NCBI RefSeq assembly: GCF_005889715.1 | Contig: NZ_VCKW01000007.1 | Location: 1-64,000, forward strand | DNA: 64,000 bases | DNA from: Actinomadura soli | GTDB lineage: Bacteria; Actinomycetota; Actinomycetes; Streptosporangiales; Streptosporangiaceae | Reading direction: 5' to 3' | Part shown: one piece after another, positions 51,771-60,158 of the stretch | How positions within the stretch are numbered: the stretch's first letter is position 1 | Layout of the letters: each line of letters begins with the position of its first letter | Position numbers and translations under genes: made by a program | Notes under the pieces: model-generated | Told to the model about the DNA's origin: nothing | The model's input: the letters and a program-made list of their open reading frames with translations, nothing else | Databases searched by the model: none

Positions 51771-52034
51771 CTAGGGCGTCGTCGAGGTGGGCGGCCGACC
51801 CGTCTGGCCCGTCCGTGGCCGTGCCCAGCGCCGGCCGCCGCTGGTGGACGTGAGCGAGATCGCCCGGGACTGGCAGAGCCGCTCGGCGCGATCGACGACC
51901 TGCCGGTCGCCGTCCTCGGGTTCGGGCGTCAGGACGACGACCAGGCCGTCGTCCCCGTTGTCGAAGACGCCGGGAGCGGTGATCGCGCAATGGCCGGCGC
52001 CGATGCAGCGTTCCCTGCCGGCGGACACCTTCAT
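51771..52034 (-). CDS. Ferredoxin, [3Fe-4S]/[4Fe-4S] type
   Basis: The 87-residue product starts at ATG 52034. It has KVSAGRERCIGAGHCAITAP, with the Cys-x5-Cys cluster motif, GVFDNGDDGLVVVLTPEPED and a final LCQSRAISLT. That end carries the fourth-position Cys and the A-I ending of the cluster loop. Such ferredoxins deliver electrons to cytochromes P450, but no P450 gene lies nearby. The C-terminal ~20 residues are a basic tail. Three cysteines of cluster type are visible, favouring a [3Fe-4S] cluster. Confidence 0.85.
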   Translation of the reverse strand: MKVSAGRERCIGAGHCAITAPGVFDNGDDGLVVVLTPEPEDGDRQVVDRAERLCQSRAISLTSTSGGRRWARPRTGQTGRPPTSTTP

Positions 52035-52230
52035 GCCGTTCCTGACGGCGCAGCGGCTGGGGTTCACCTTGGAGGAGGTCGCCGAGCTGCTGGAGGCCGG
52101 CACGCACCGGCCATCGGCGCCCCGACGCCGCGTTGGGAGAACGCGCGCGCGGCAAGCTGGCCGAGGTCGAGGCCAAGATCGGTGGCCTGGAGGTCATCGC
52201 GGGTACGCTGCGCCAGGCCTTGGTTATTGG
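52028..52230 (+). pseudogene. MerR-family regulator C-terminal fragment
   Basis: The plus strand reads PFLTAQRLGFTLEEVAELLE and AGTHR, then after a slip ALGERARGKLAEVEAKIGGL and EVIAGTLRQALVIG. This is the dimerisation helix region of a MerR regulator (the 'RLGFTL.EI.ELL' motif plus the coiled-coil helix). The HTH is absent, and the fragment begins at the first codons of the ferredoxin on the opposite strand, marking a junction. Confidence 0.6.
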
Positions 52231-52258
52231 TCGACGGGTCGAGCCTGCCGGCTTCCGC

Positions 52259-55200
52259 TTACCAATTGTTTACCTGCTCGACCAGATCACATATCTCGGA
52301 CGGGCTCAGCGTGCGCCCTTGGGCGAATGCCTTGTCGAATGCCTCGTCGCCGAGCGCCGCCCAGACCGTCCTCTCTGTCTCGTCGATGTCGTGCTGATCG
52401 GCCGGGGGGACGATCGTGTCCGTCGCCTCGCGTGCGCCGGCGGCGGCACCGAGCAGGAGGGCAGCGTGGGCTGGCCGTTCCGCAGCGGCGGTGGTGGCCA
52501 GTCCAGTGAGCGCCTCAGCCGTGTCGCGGACGGCGCCCAGCCGTCCCGCCGCGGTGAACGCCTCGCGGTGATGTCGCCGGGCCGACGCGGTGTCGCCGTA
52601 CAGCATCTCGATGTGTCCGAGTTCGACGAGCACGCTCGGCAGGTACAGCGGCAGACCGGGACCGTCGTCGCTACAGTCCGCGAGGTCCAGCAGGGTCGTC
52701 AGCTCTCGTTCGGCGGTGCCGAGATCGCCTTGCCGCCGGGCCGCGTACGCCACTCCCAGCCGTGCGAAGATCACGCACAGGTGGGCGTCCTGCCGGACGG
52801 CGAGCCGCAGGCCCTGCCCGCTGAGGTCGAGCGCCGCCGCATGCGCACCGCGTTGCATGGCGTTCCAGCCGAGCCAGCACAACTGCCCGGCGACCTCCGA
52901 CCACAGCCCGAGCTCTTCGGCGATCGCCAGCGACTCGCGGTGTATCCGGGCGGCCCGGTCGTGGTCGCCGCGCAGGGCGGCCGAGGCGGCGAGCCACTCG
53001 GTGGCCTGGAGCAGACCCCACCGGTCGCCGAGGCGGCGGAACAGGGCCGCGCTCCGTTCGCCCGCCGCGTCCAGAGCGGGGAAGTCGCCCCGGATGTGCG
53101 CGTGCTTGGCGCGCAGGGCGAGCGCGGCGGCCTGCGTCCACTCGTCACCGGCGGCCTCGGCGGCGGACAGGACGCGGTCGATCAGCGCGCCGGTGGCGCC
53201 GACGTCACCGAGGTCGATCTCCGCGTATGCGAGCAGCCACTCGGCCCGCACCCGTCCCACCGGATCATCGGACGAGTCGGACGAGTCGGAGGCGTCGTCA
53301 TGGCCGCGCAGGGCGGCGGCGTGGCGGTCGGGCCACCCGCCGATGTCGCCGAGCAGGAACGAGACGGCCGTGTGCCAGGTCAGGGCCGTGGCGCGGGCGG
53401 CCTGGGGCGCATCGCCCGGCATGTCCAGCGCCGCCTGGATCGACCGGCGCGCTTCAGCGAGCCGGCCGCGCAGGAACCAGTACCTGGCCAGCGCGTTGAC
53501 AACGCGCAGCGCCGCCCCGGCCGCGCCGTCCCGGATCGCGCCGTCCCGGATCGCGCCGTCCCGGATCGCGCCGTCGAGCGCGGCGCGCAGGTTGGCGCCC
53601 TCCGCATCCAGCCGGGACAGCCAGTCTCGCTGCCCGTGCCCGTACAGGTGCTCCTGCGCCCGCTCGGCGAGACGGACGTAGTACTCGCGGTGCCGGAGCC
53701 GGATCTCCTCCAGCTCTCCGGCGTCGGCCATGCGCGCTACGCAGTAGGCGGCCACGGACTCCAGGAGGCGGAAGCGCGGCCCGTCCGGGCCGTGGTCGGC
53801 CACAACGAGGGAGCGGTCCACCAGCCGGGACAGGACGTCGAGCACCTCGCCGTCCGGGGCGGACACCGCTGCGGCGGCCTCCGCCGTGCACCCGTCGGCA
53901 TGCACCGCCAGCCGGCGCAGCACGACGCGTTCGGCGTCGGTGAGCAGCCGCCAGCTCCAGTCGATCACGGCGACCAGGGTCTGCTGGCGTGCCGGGGCGC
54001 CCCGGTATCCCGCGCCGAGCATGCGGAACCGGTCGTCGAGGCCAGCCACGAGACCGTGCACGCCGAGGGTCCGCACGCGGGTCGCGGCCAGCTCCAGCGC
54101 CAGCGGCAGCCCGTCGAGGCGGCGGCACAGCACGGCGACCGCGTCGGCGTTGTCGCCGGTCAGCGCGAAACCGCGCAGCGCCGCCGACGCCCGCGCCACG
54201 AAGAGCCGGACCGCGCCGTAACGCTCCAGCGCGTCCGATCCGATCGCCTCGCGGGGGAAGTCCAGCGGCGGCACCGACCACACGACCTCCCCGGCCAGCC
54301 CGAGCGGTTCCCTGCCGGTGGCCAGGACGCGCAGGCCGGGCACGGCGCCCAGCAGCCGCCTCACCAGTTCGGCCACCGGCTCGACCACGTGCTCGCAGTT
54401 GTCCAGGACGAGCAGGATCCGCCGGGCGCGCAACGCGCGGGCGAGCCGGCCCACGGCCGTCGAGGAGTCGCCGGCGTCCTGGATTGCGAGCACCGTCATG
54501 ATCACGTCGGCCAGCGCGTCGAGCGCGTCCGGCCGGTCCGCGCAGTCGAACGAGGCCAGCTCGACGAGCCACACCCCGTCGGCGAACGCATCGATCCGGC
54601 GCGCGGCCACCTCGGCCGCCAACCGGGTCTTGCCGACTCCGCCGACGCCGGTCAGCGTGACCAGGCGCTCTTCCGCCAGCAGCGCGCCCACCTCGGCGGC
54701 GGCCTCGTCGCGTCCGATCAGCGGGGCGAGCGCTGCGGGCAGGTTCGTCGTCGGCGGTGTCACCGAGACGGTCCGCGTACACGGGGCCTCCAGCGCGCCG
54801 TCCTGGCGCAGGATGGCCTGGCGCAGGGCCACGAGTTCCGTGCCGGGGTCCAGGCCCAGTTCGTCGGCGAGCCGCTCGCGGGTCGTGGCGAAGCCGGCCA
54901 GCGCGTCGGCCTGCCTGCCGGACCGGTAGAGGGCGAGCATGTGCAGGGCACGTGCGCGCTCACGCAGCGGCTGGTCGGCGAGCAGCCCGTCCAGCTCGGC
55001 CACGACCGCGGCGTGCTCACCCAGCGCGAGCCGCGCCTCCGCCAGGTCTTCCACCGCGGTGAACCGCTGCTCGGTGAGGCGGGCAATCACCGGCCCCGTG
55101 AAGGGTTCATCGGCGACGTCGGCATAGGCCGGGCCGCGCCACAGGGCGAGCGCGTCGGACAGCAGCGTCGCCTTCGGCCCGGGCTCGCCGGTCCGTCCGG

Positions 55201-55531
55201 CGGCCTCAACCAGCCGGGTGAACCGGCGCGCGTCGAGGGCGGCGGCGGCGAGGCGGTAGCCGGGCGGCGGCGACCGGATGAGCGCACGGCCGCCCGGCTC
55301 CGCGTCCTCCAGCACGCGGCGCAACTGGGACACCTTCACCGCCAGCGCGGAGGCCGGGCCGACCGGCGGCGCGTCCCGCCACAGGAAGTCGATCAGCCGG
55401 TCGCCGGAGACAGGATCACCGTTGTGCACCAGGAGCGCGGCCAGAAGGGTGCGAATCTTGGCGCCCGGCACCCTGACCGGGCGACCGTCGTCGGTCCAGA
55501 CGGAGATCGTCCCGAGCACCCCGAATCGCAT
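52259..55531 (-). CDS. SARP/AfsR-type transcriptional regulator (BTAD-NB-ARC-TPR)
   Basis: The 1090-residue protein starts at ATG 55531. The N terminus is a SARP DNA-binding domain (MRFGVLGTISVWTDDGRPVR, LAALLVHNGDPVSGDRLIDF, SQLRRVLEDAEPGGRALIRS) and a BTAD segment ending near residue 240. A P-loop NTPase follows: LVTLTGVGGVGKTRLAAEVA (Walker A), RILLVLDNCEHVVEP (Walker B), EPLGLAGEVVWSVPPL and GLPLALELAATRVRTL. A long TPR-like C-terminal half ends the protein. Such proteins activate antibiotic clusters or secreted-enzyme genes in response to ATP. It is divergent from the SGNH lipase gene; its -10/-35 region is not clear. Confidence 0.93.
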   Translation of the reverse strand: MRFGVLGTISVWTDDGRPVRVPGAKIRTLLAALLVHNGDPVSGDRLIDFLWRDAPPVGPASALAVKVSQLRRVLEDAEPGGRALIRSPPPGYRLAAAALDARRFTRLVEAAGRTGEPGPKATLLSDALALWRGPAYADVADEPFTGPVIARLTEQRFTAVEDLAEARLALGEHAAVVAELDGLLADQPLRERARALHMLALYRSGRQADALAGFATTRERLADELGLDPGTELVALRQAILRQDGALEAPCTRTVSVTPPTTNLPAALAPLIGRDEAAAEVGALLAEERLVTLTGVGGVGKTRLAAEVAARRIDAFADGVWLVELASFDCADRPDALDALADVIMTVLAIQDAGDSSTAVGRLARALRARRILLVLDNCEHVVEPVAELVRRLLGAVPGLRVLATGREPLGLAGEVVWSVPPLDFPREAIGSDALERYGAVRLFVARASAALRGFALTGDNADAVAVLCRRLDGLPLALELAATRVRTLGVHGLVAGLDDRFRMLGAGYRGAPARQQTLVAVIDWSWRLLTDAERVVLRRLAVHADGCTAEAAAAVSAPDGEVLDVLSRLVDRSLVVADHGPDGPRFRLLESVAAYCVARMADAGELEEIRLRHREYYVRLAERAQEHLYGHGQRDWLSRLDAEGANLRAALDGAIRDGAIRDGAIRDGAAGAALRVVNALARYWFLRGRLAEARRSIQAALDMPGDAPQAARATALTWHTAVSFLLGDIGGWPDRHAAALRGHDDASDSSDSSDDPVGRVRAEWLLAYAEIDLGDVGATGALIDRVLSAAEAAGDEWTQAAALALRAKHAHIRGDFPALDAAGERSAALFRRLGDRWGLLQATEWLAASAALRGDHDRAARIHRESLAIAEELGLWSEVAGQLCWLGWNAMQRGAHAAALDLSGQGLRLAVRQDAHLCVIFARLGVAYAARRQGDLGTAERELTTLLDLADCSDDGPGLPLYLPSVLVELGHIEMLYGDTASARRHHREAFTAAGRLGAVRDTAEALTGLATTAAAERPAHAALLLGAAAGAREATDTIVPPADQHDIDETERTVWAALGDEAFDKAFAQGRTLSPSEICDLVEQVNNW
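53524..53568 (-). repeat. In-frame 15-bp tandem repeat in the SARP gene (3 copies)
   Basis: Three identical units of GCGCCGTCCCGGATC begin at 53524, 53539 and 53554, followed by a partial copy. They encode tandem Asp-Gly-Ala-Ile-Arg units in the linker before the TPR region. Exact identity suggests recent expansion by slippage; the unit is a multiple of three, so the frame is kept. Confidence 0.9.
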
Positions 55532-55718
55532 GGCCGCACTATAAGGCGGGGCGGCGTCTCCCTGGTCTGGAGACCGGTGCACGCCAGGCTGGCCGCGGGC
55601 GCAGGGGTCCTGACGTAATCGGGCTGTAAACAAATCGTAAGGCACTCCCCGCAGAGTCTTCGGCACCGGCCGGCCGACCGGATCGGCCGACGTCACCGAC
55701 CGCCGGAAGGACGCCTCC
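55532..55718. promoter_or_regulatory. Divergent promoter region, SARP and lipase
   Basis: The 187-bp space between the divergent SARP gene and the lipase gene contains an AT-rich GTAAACAAATCGTAAGG stretch at about 55626-55642, 75-90 bases upstream of the lipase start, that may be part of its promoter. No direct repeats of SARP type (heptamers at 11-bp spacing) were recognised with certainty. Confidence 0.35.
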
Positions 55719-56993
55719 ATGATCCGTCCGCAACACCGAATCGCCGCCCTCGTCGCCGTGGCCGTGCTCGCCGCCCCGGCCGGGGTCGCCTCCGCGTCCG
55801 CGGGTCACGCCGACACGCGTGCCCGATGGCACGGCACCTGGGGTGCCGCCCCGCACCGTCCGGTGCCCGGCAACGACTGGGACGGGCCCAACTGGTCCCT
55901 CGACGGGTTCGCCGCGCAGTCCCTGCGGCAGGTGGTCCGGATCAGCGCGGGCGGCTCCCGCGTGCGGATCCGGCTGTCCAACGCCTACGGGACGAGACCG
56001 CTCCGCATCGCGGGCGCCACCATCGCCAAGAGCGGCACGGGCGCGGCCCTGCGGCCCGGCACCCTGCGGACGCTGCGCTTCGGACACCGCACAACGGCCA
56101 CCGTCCCGGCCGGTGCGGCGGCGATGTCCGACCCGGCGTCCCTGCCGGTGGCGCCGCTGGAGTCGCTGACGGTCACGCTCTACTTCGCCGAGCCGACCGG
56201 CCCCGCGACCTTCCATCAGGACGGCCTCACCACCACCTACCGCGCCGCCGGAGACCACAGGTCCGACACCGCCCCGGCCGCGTTCGCCGGCGAGACCAGC
56301 CACTCGCGCTACTTCCTCAGCGGCATCGACGTCGCCGGAGACCCGCGCGCCCGGGGCACGGTGGTCGCCTTCGGCGACTCCATCACCGACGGGCACGGCT
56401 CCACCGCCGGCGCGGACGACCGTTACCCGGACCGGCTCGCCGAGCGGCTCGCCGCCGCCAGCAAGCGGCTCGGCGTCGTCAACGCCGGCATCAGCGGCAA
56501 CAAACTCCTGACCGACTCGCTCTGCTACGGGGAGAAGGGCCTCGCCCGCTTCCGGCGGGACGTCCTCGCCCAACCCGGTGTGCGCACCGTCATCGTCTTC
56601 GAAGGCATCAACGACCTCGGCACCGGCGGATTCCCCGACTACTTCGGCTGCGGCGCCTCACCAAAAGTGACCGCCCAGCGGCTCATCGCCGGGCACCGCG
56701 CGCTCATCCAGACCGCGCACGCCCGCGGCATCACCGTCGTCGGCGCCACTATCACGCCGATGAAGGGCTTCCAGGGCTACGACACGCCAGAGAAGGAGAA
56801 GGTCCGCGACGACGTCAACCACTGGATCCGCACCAGCGGCGCCTACGACGCCGTGGCCGACCTCGACCGGGCGCTCGCCGACCCCGACGTGCCGGACGCG
56901 CTGCGACCCGCGTTCGACTCCGGCGACCACCTGCACCCCAACGACGCGGGCGCGAACGCCCTGGCCGCGGCCATCGACCTCGCAACCCTCTGA
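55719..56993 (+). CDS. Secreted SGNH/GDSL-family hydrolase
   Basis: The 424-residue protein starts at ATG 55719 behind CGGAAGGA. It has a Sec signal peptide (AALVAVAVLAAPAGVASASA; cleavage near residue 28). A beta-rich N-terminal domain follows (RVRIRLSNAYGTRPLRI, FHQDGLTTTYRAAGDH). The SGNH core has block I FGDSITDGHGSTAG with the catalytic Ser, block II with NAGISGNKL (Gly), block III FEGINDLGTGG (Asn), and the Asp-x-x-His in DHLHPND near the C-terminus. It is an extracellular esterase/lipase and probably a target of the divergent SARP. Confidence 0.93.
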   Translation: MIRPQHRIAALVAVAVLAAPAGVASASAGHADTRARWHGTWGAAPHRPVPGNDWDGPNWSLDGFAAQSLRQVVRISAGGSRVRIRLSNAYGTRPLRIAGATIAKSGTGAALRPGTLRTLRFGHRTTATVPAGAAAMSDPASLPVAPLESLTVTLYFAEPTGPATFHQDGLTTTYRAAGDHRSDTAPAAFAGETSHSRYFLSGIDVAGDPRARGTVVAFGDSITDGHGSTAGADDRYPDRLAERLAAASKRLGVVNAGISGNKLLTDSLCYGEKGLARFRRDVLAQPGVRTVIVFEGINDLGTGGFPDYFGCGASPKVTAQRLIAGHRALIQTAHARGITVVGATITPMKGFQGYDTPEKEKVRDDVNHWIRTSGAYDAVADLDRALADPDVPDALRPAFDSGDHLHPNDAGANALAAAIDLATL

Positions 56994-57018
56994 CCACCCA
57001 ACACAACAAGAGGCGATC

Positions 57019-57369
57019 ATGACCGACAACGAGATCGACGAATACATGAAGGCGTATCTGCCGCCGCGGCACCAGGAGATCGTGACGATCGTGCGGACCC
57101 TGATGAGCCAGGAGGCACCGCAGGCAGAGGAAACGATCAGCCGCGGCTCACCCGCCTGGAAGGCCGGGAAGCTCCTGGCGATCATCAGCCGCAGCAAGAC
57201 CCAAATCACCCTGGCGTTCGCCCGCGGCGCCGAGTTCACCGACCCCCACGGCCTGCTGGGAGGCATCGGCAAGACCACCAGGCACGTCCGCCTCAAAGAC
57301 CCCGACACCATCGACACCGAAGCGATACGCGACTACATCAGGCAGGCCGTCGCACTCGACCGAGAATGA
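57019..57369 (+). CDS. DUF1801 family protein
   Basis: The 116-residue product starts at ATG 57019, 25 bp after the lipase, with an AGAGG site. It has the YdhG/DUF1801 pattern: IDEYMKAYLPPRHQEIVTIV, RTLMSQEAPQAEETISRGSP and AWKAGKLLAIISRSKTQITL, then TDPHGLLGGIGKTTRHVRL and a final helix. The fold is a small iron-chaperone-like domain of unknown role. It may be co-transcribed with the lipase. Confidence 0.8.
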   Translation: MTDNEIDEYMKAYLPPRHQEIVTIVRTLMSQEAPQAEETISRGSPAWKAGKLLAIISRSKTQITLAFARGAEFTDPHGLLGGIGKTTRHVRLKDPDTIDTEAIRDYIRQAVALDRE

Positions 57370-57597
57370 ACATCGCCCGCGGCTGTCGCTCTACAGAAGC
57401 AAACAGGATGTCGTTCGAGCAGTACAGGTTCGCCCCCATCGGGGATCCTCGTAGTGGACCGGCCGCCGGGCCCGACTCCGGGTGTATGGAGCATCGTTCC
57501 GGCTCGCGGGTTTGTCGGCGGTTGCGTTCGCTGGCTTTGCTGGAGGTTTTTGAGGACTGCGAGCGGCTACTTCGGTTTGTTCTCCGAAGTCGGGGCC

Positions 57598-58333
57598 TCA
57601 ACTGTTGGCCAGGGCACGGTGAAGGAAGGGGAGCAGGCGGTCCCAGTGGCGCTGCAGTGCGGAGGGGTTGAAGGCGTCGGTGTCGGACATGGTGAAGCCG
57701 TGGACGGTGCCGGGGTAGATCTCGGAGGTGTAGTCGGGACCTGCGGCGTCCAGGGCTTGGTTGAGTTCGCTGAGGGCCTCGGGCGTCATGTCGGTTTCGG
57801 CGTGGCCGAGGTGGACCTGGGCGGTGAGCTTGGAGAGGCCGCAGGGCTCGTCGGCGGCCACGGGGCCGTGGAATCCGGCGACGGCTGCCACCTGGCCGGG
57901 GTGGGCCGCGGCGGTGCGCATTGCCAGGAGGCCGCCGATGCAGTATCCGGTCACCGCGACCGGTCCGGCGCTGACCTCGGGCTGGGTGGTGAGGAACCTA
58001 AGGTAGGCGTCGGCGTCGTTCAGGACACGTTCGGTGGTGTCCGCCTCGATTAAGGGCATCAGCTGTGCGAAAACCGCGGGCCGGGCCTCTTCCGTGATGT
58101 ATTCGGGAAGTTCGATCACCGGTGCCGGGCCGTGCCGGTAGAAGAAGTTGGGGACGAGCACGTAGTAGCCGTGCCCGGCCAGTTCGCGGGCCATCTCCCG
58201 CAGCACGGGCCGGATGCCGGAGCCGTCCGCGTACATCAGCACCCCCGGGTGCCGCTCGCCGTGGTCAGGGAAGGCGGCGAAGGCGTCGGCCCGGGCCGTC
58301 CGTGGTGGGAATCTGCAGAGTCTTGGTGGGCAT
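57598..58333 (-). pseudogene. Dienelactone hydrolase-family protein, frameshifted
   Basis: The C-terminal 214 codons from 58242 are intact: GVLMYADGSGIRPVLREMAR, LAGHGYYVLVPNFFYRHGPA, the nucleophile elbow in VAVTGYCIGGLLAMRTAAAH with Cys, AVAGFHGPVAADEPCGL and the His in PGTVHGFTMSDTDAFNP. The first ~30 codons, MPTKTLQIPTTDG from ATG 58333, are in another frame: an extra base in the run GGCCCGGGCC near 58291 puts the following DAFAAFPDHGERHPG out of phase. A single-base insertion or sequencing error therefore breaks an otherwise normal gene. Confidence 0.85.
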
Positions 58334-59157
58334 CATCTCTCCTGTCGTGGTTGATGTGTCGAGCCTCTGATCAACACGACGGAGGCGGAGCCCGCGCGGC
58401 GGCGCAAGATCCTCGATCGAAGAGCGGCCCCGCACCGGCCCGTACGGCGCTCAGAAGAGCACCGGGTCACCAATCCGTGTGTGGCGCAATGCCGTCCCGG
58501 TAGTCATCGCCGCTCAGCGTAGCCCACCGGACAAAGCCGACGCGCCCTCGGCTCCGGCAGATCGCGACGGGCTGCGTGTTCCTGTCTGGAGTCGGGGTTT
58601 CCTCGGTGGCCCCTGTGGCGAAAGCGGTCGTTTCAGCCTGCGCCCCCACACTCTGGACTACATGTGTCTGAAAGGTCACGGTTGTGCGGCCCGGGAGGTT
58701 CGGCGCACCACCGAGCGCTGACGTTCCAGGCAGGGCACAGTTCCGGGCAAGAACGCGATGTGGGTCTCTACCAGTTCCGCCCGTCCGCCGTCGGCGCCGA
58801 CGTAAACAGTCGCGCCGTCACCCGTTCGCCTTGCAGGTAGGCGAACGCCACCGCCTCTCTCGCAGGAAGCCCCGGACGGGCGGGCCCTACACCACATCCG
58901 GGGCCACCTGGGACTCGGAACCGCGACCCTTCACGCACAGGTTCCATACGCGCGCGGAACCTTGATCGGCGGTCCGCGAGGACCGTCCGGTGATGGCACC
59001 GTGATGACACAAACGGCACCTTCCTGCGCCCCACAAGACCCCACTGGCCCACACGAAGGACCCCCGCGCAGCCACGCTGACCTCACCAAACCCACCACGG
59101 CCAACCTGCGCCCCACGACAGAGATGGCGCTGCTAATGCGGTTCGGAGTGGAGACCC
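58334..59157. other. Decayed region with coding traces
   Basis: Apart from a weak minus-strand frame at 58467-58679, the only trace is a minus-strand pair of frames near 58676-58860 reading PGLPAREAVAFAYLQGERV in one frame and VYVGADGGRAELVETHI in another, which could be one frameshifted gene. Nothing can be assigned to a family. Confidence 0.35.
58467..58679 (-). CDS. Hypothetical short protein (weak)
   Basis: The 70-residue frame from ATG 58679 ends RNTQPVAICRSRGRVGFVRW, ATLSGDDYRDGIAPHTDW. The C-terminal half looks coding, the N-terminal half is less convincing. No family is recognised and there is no clear ribosome-binding site, so it is listed with low confidence. Confidence 0.3.
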   Translation of the reverse strand: MTFQTHVVQSVGAQAETTAFATGATEETPTPDRNTQPVAICRSRGRVGFVRWATLSGDDYRDGIAPHTDW

Positions 59158-59394
59158 ATGCGGGAAGCAGGTCCCCGTCCTCCCGTCACAACCGAGTTGA
59201 GCACTGCAGCAAGCACCCCGGCAGAGAGCGACGAACTGGCCGCTGAGGTCAAAGCACCACGACGCCTTTATGCACCTGACGACAGCCCGCTGCCGGACGT
59301 TGACCACGACGCACTGAGGGACGAGCTGGCGGCACTCGTCGCCGAGGCCCCACCTCGAACCGGCGGGCAGCCGCAGAACGGCGCACCCGTGTAA
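59158..59394 (+). CDS. Hypothetical small acidic protein
   Basis: The 78-residue frame from ATG 59158, with GGAGTGGAG upstream, reads REAGPRPPVTTELSTAASTP, ESDELAAEVKAPRRLYAPDD and SPLPDVDHDALRDELAALVA. It is Asp/Glu- and Pro-rich, helical near the end and lacks cysteines. Family unknown. It lies in the element-like region before the dead integrase and may be an element gene. Confidence 0.4.
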   Translation: MREAGPRPPVTTELSTAASTPAESDELAAEVKAPRRLYAPDDSPLPDVDHDALRDELAALVAEAPPRTGGQPQNGAPV

Positions 59395-59533
59395 GGCCCC
59401 CGGACGAGCGACTTCGTCGCCACCTCCAGGGCCCGGAGACGTGAGGCCAGGACGCTTCACGCGCAGCCTCCAGGTACACGTCGGACCTTGATCTCGGTCC
59501 TCGCATCAGAATTTTGTACCTGTGCATATTCTA

Positions 59534-59562
59534 TTGACACCCCCATAGGCTGCTTTGATACT
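59534..59562 (+). promoter_or_regulatory. Strong promoter for a probable leaderless transcript
   Basis: TTGACA (59534-59539) and GATACT (59557-59562) are separated by 17 bases, a near-consensus housekeeping promoter. The predicted start point lies about 7 bases downstream, at or next to ATG 59570, so the mRNA would be leaderless, which is common in actinobacteria. Confidence 0.65.
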
Positions 59563-59569
59563 GGTGGGG

Positions 59570-59926
59570 ATGGAGACACTGAAGACATCGTCCGCTGAGC
59601 ACGCGCTAGCTCGCTTCCTGCGTACCGTGAGCGCAGCCGCGCTCGAGTTGGCCCGGGAATTGGAGAACGCATCCTCCGATCGAGGACGGCGGAGTCTCGA
59701 CGACGCTGCGCTGGGGTCCCTGCAACGCCAGGTAGCGGAAGCGCCGGGAATGGACACCCAGGACGGCGTCTCCCCGCGGCAGATCGCCGGGCATTTGAAA
59801 CGTGACGACGAGCCAAACATCCGTACGGCCCTGGCCGCTATGCAGAAACGTGGGGTGACCGAGAGGGTGCCCGAGGTCAAACCGCAACGATGGCGCCTGG
59901 CGCCGCCGTACCGGTCGATTGCATAG
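59570..59926 (+). CDS. Small winged-helix-like hypothetical protein
   Basis: The 118-residue protein starts at ATG 59570 directly downstream of a strong promoter, with no ribosome-binding site; it is probably translated from a leaderless mRNA. It begins with a helical region (HALARFLRTVSAAALELARE) and ends with a winged-helix-like module: DGVSPRQIAGHLKRDDEPNI, RTALAAMQKRGVTERVPEVK and PQRWRLAP. This resembles MarR-type 'condition-dependent helix plus wing' ends. It lies between the region's scraps and the integrase remnant and may be an element-borne regulator. Confidence 0.6.
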   Translation: METLKTSSAEHALARFLRTVSAAALELARELENASSDRGRRSLDDAALGSLQRQVAEAPGMDTQDGVSPRQIAGHLKRDDEPNIRTALAAMQKRGVTERVPEVKPQRWRLAPPYRSIA

Positions 59927-60158
59927 TCTGCAGTCAACGCACCCGCCCAACGACCCAATCCCCAAGCCGCGACGGCGCCGTTGCCCACCTGATCACATAC
60001 GAAGATTGATTATGAATGACCTTGACCATTCGATCCGCATCCTGATCGATGGGGCCCCTCTCGCGCGCCTCCTCACTTTTCGCACGCCATAGGCTGCGCA
60101 TTGCACGAATCGCCAACCGCAAGCCGAGAAAAAAGACTGATCTCAGCAAGGGCAATTT
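59927..60158. other. Intergenic region before the integrase remnant
   Basis: No xis- or rep-like gene fits here. An AT-rich GATTGATTATGAATGACC stretch near 60005 might be a promoter trace. I see no excisionase-like reading frame. Confidence 0.4.

Noticed and set aside
52133-55618. 1161-codon plus-strand open frame
   Set aside because: It is the antisense shadow of the SARP gene; the minus strand carries SARP, Walker and TPR features.
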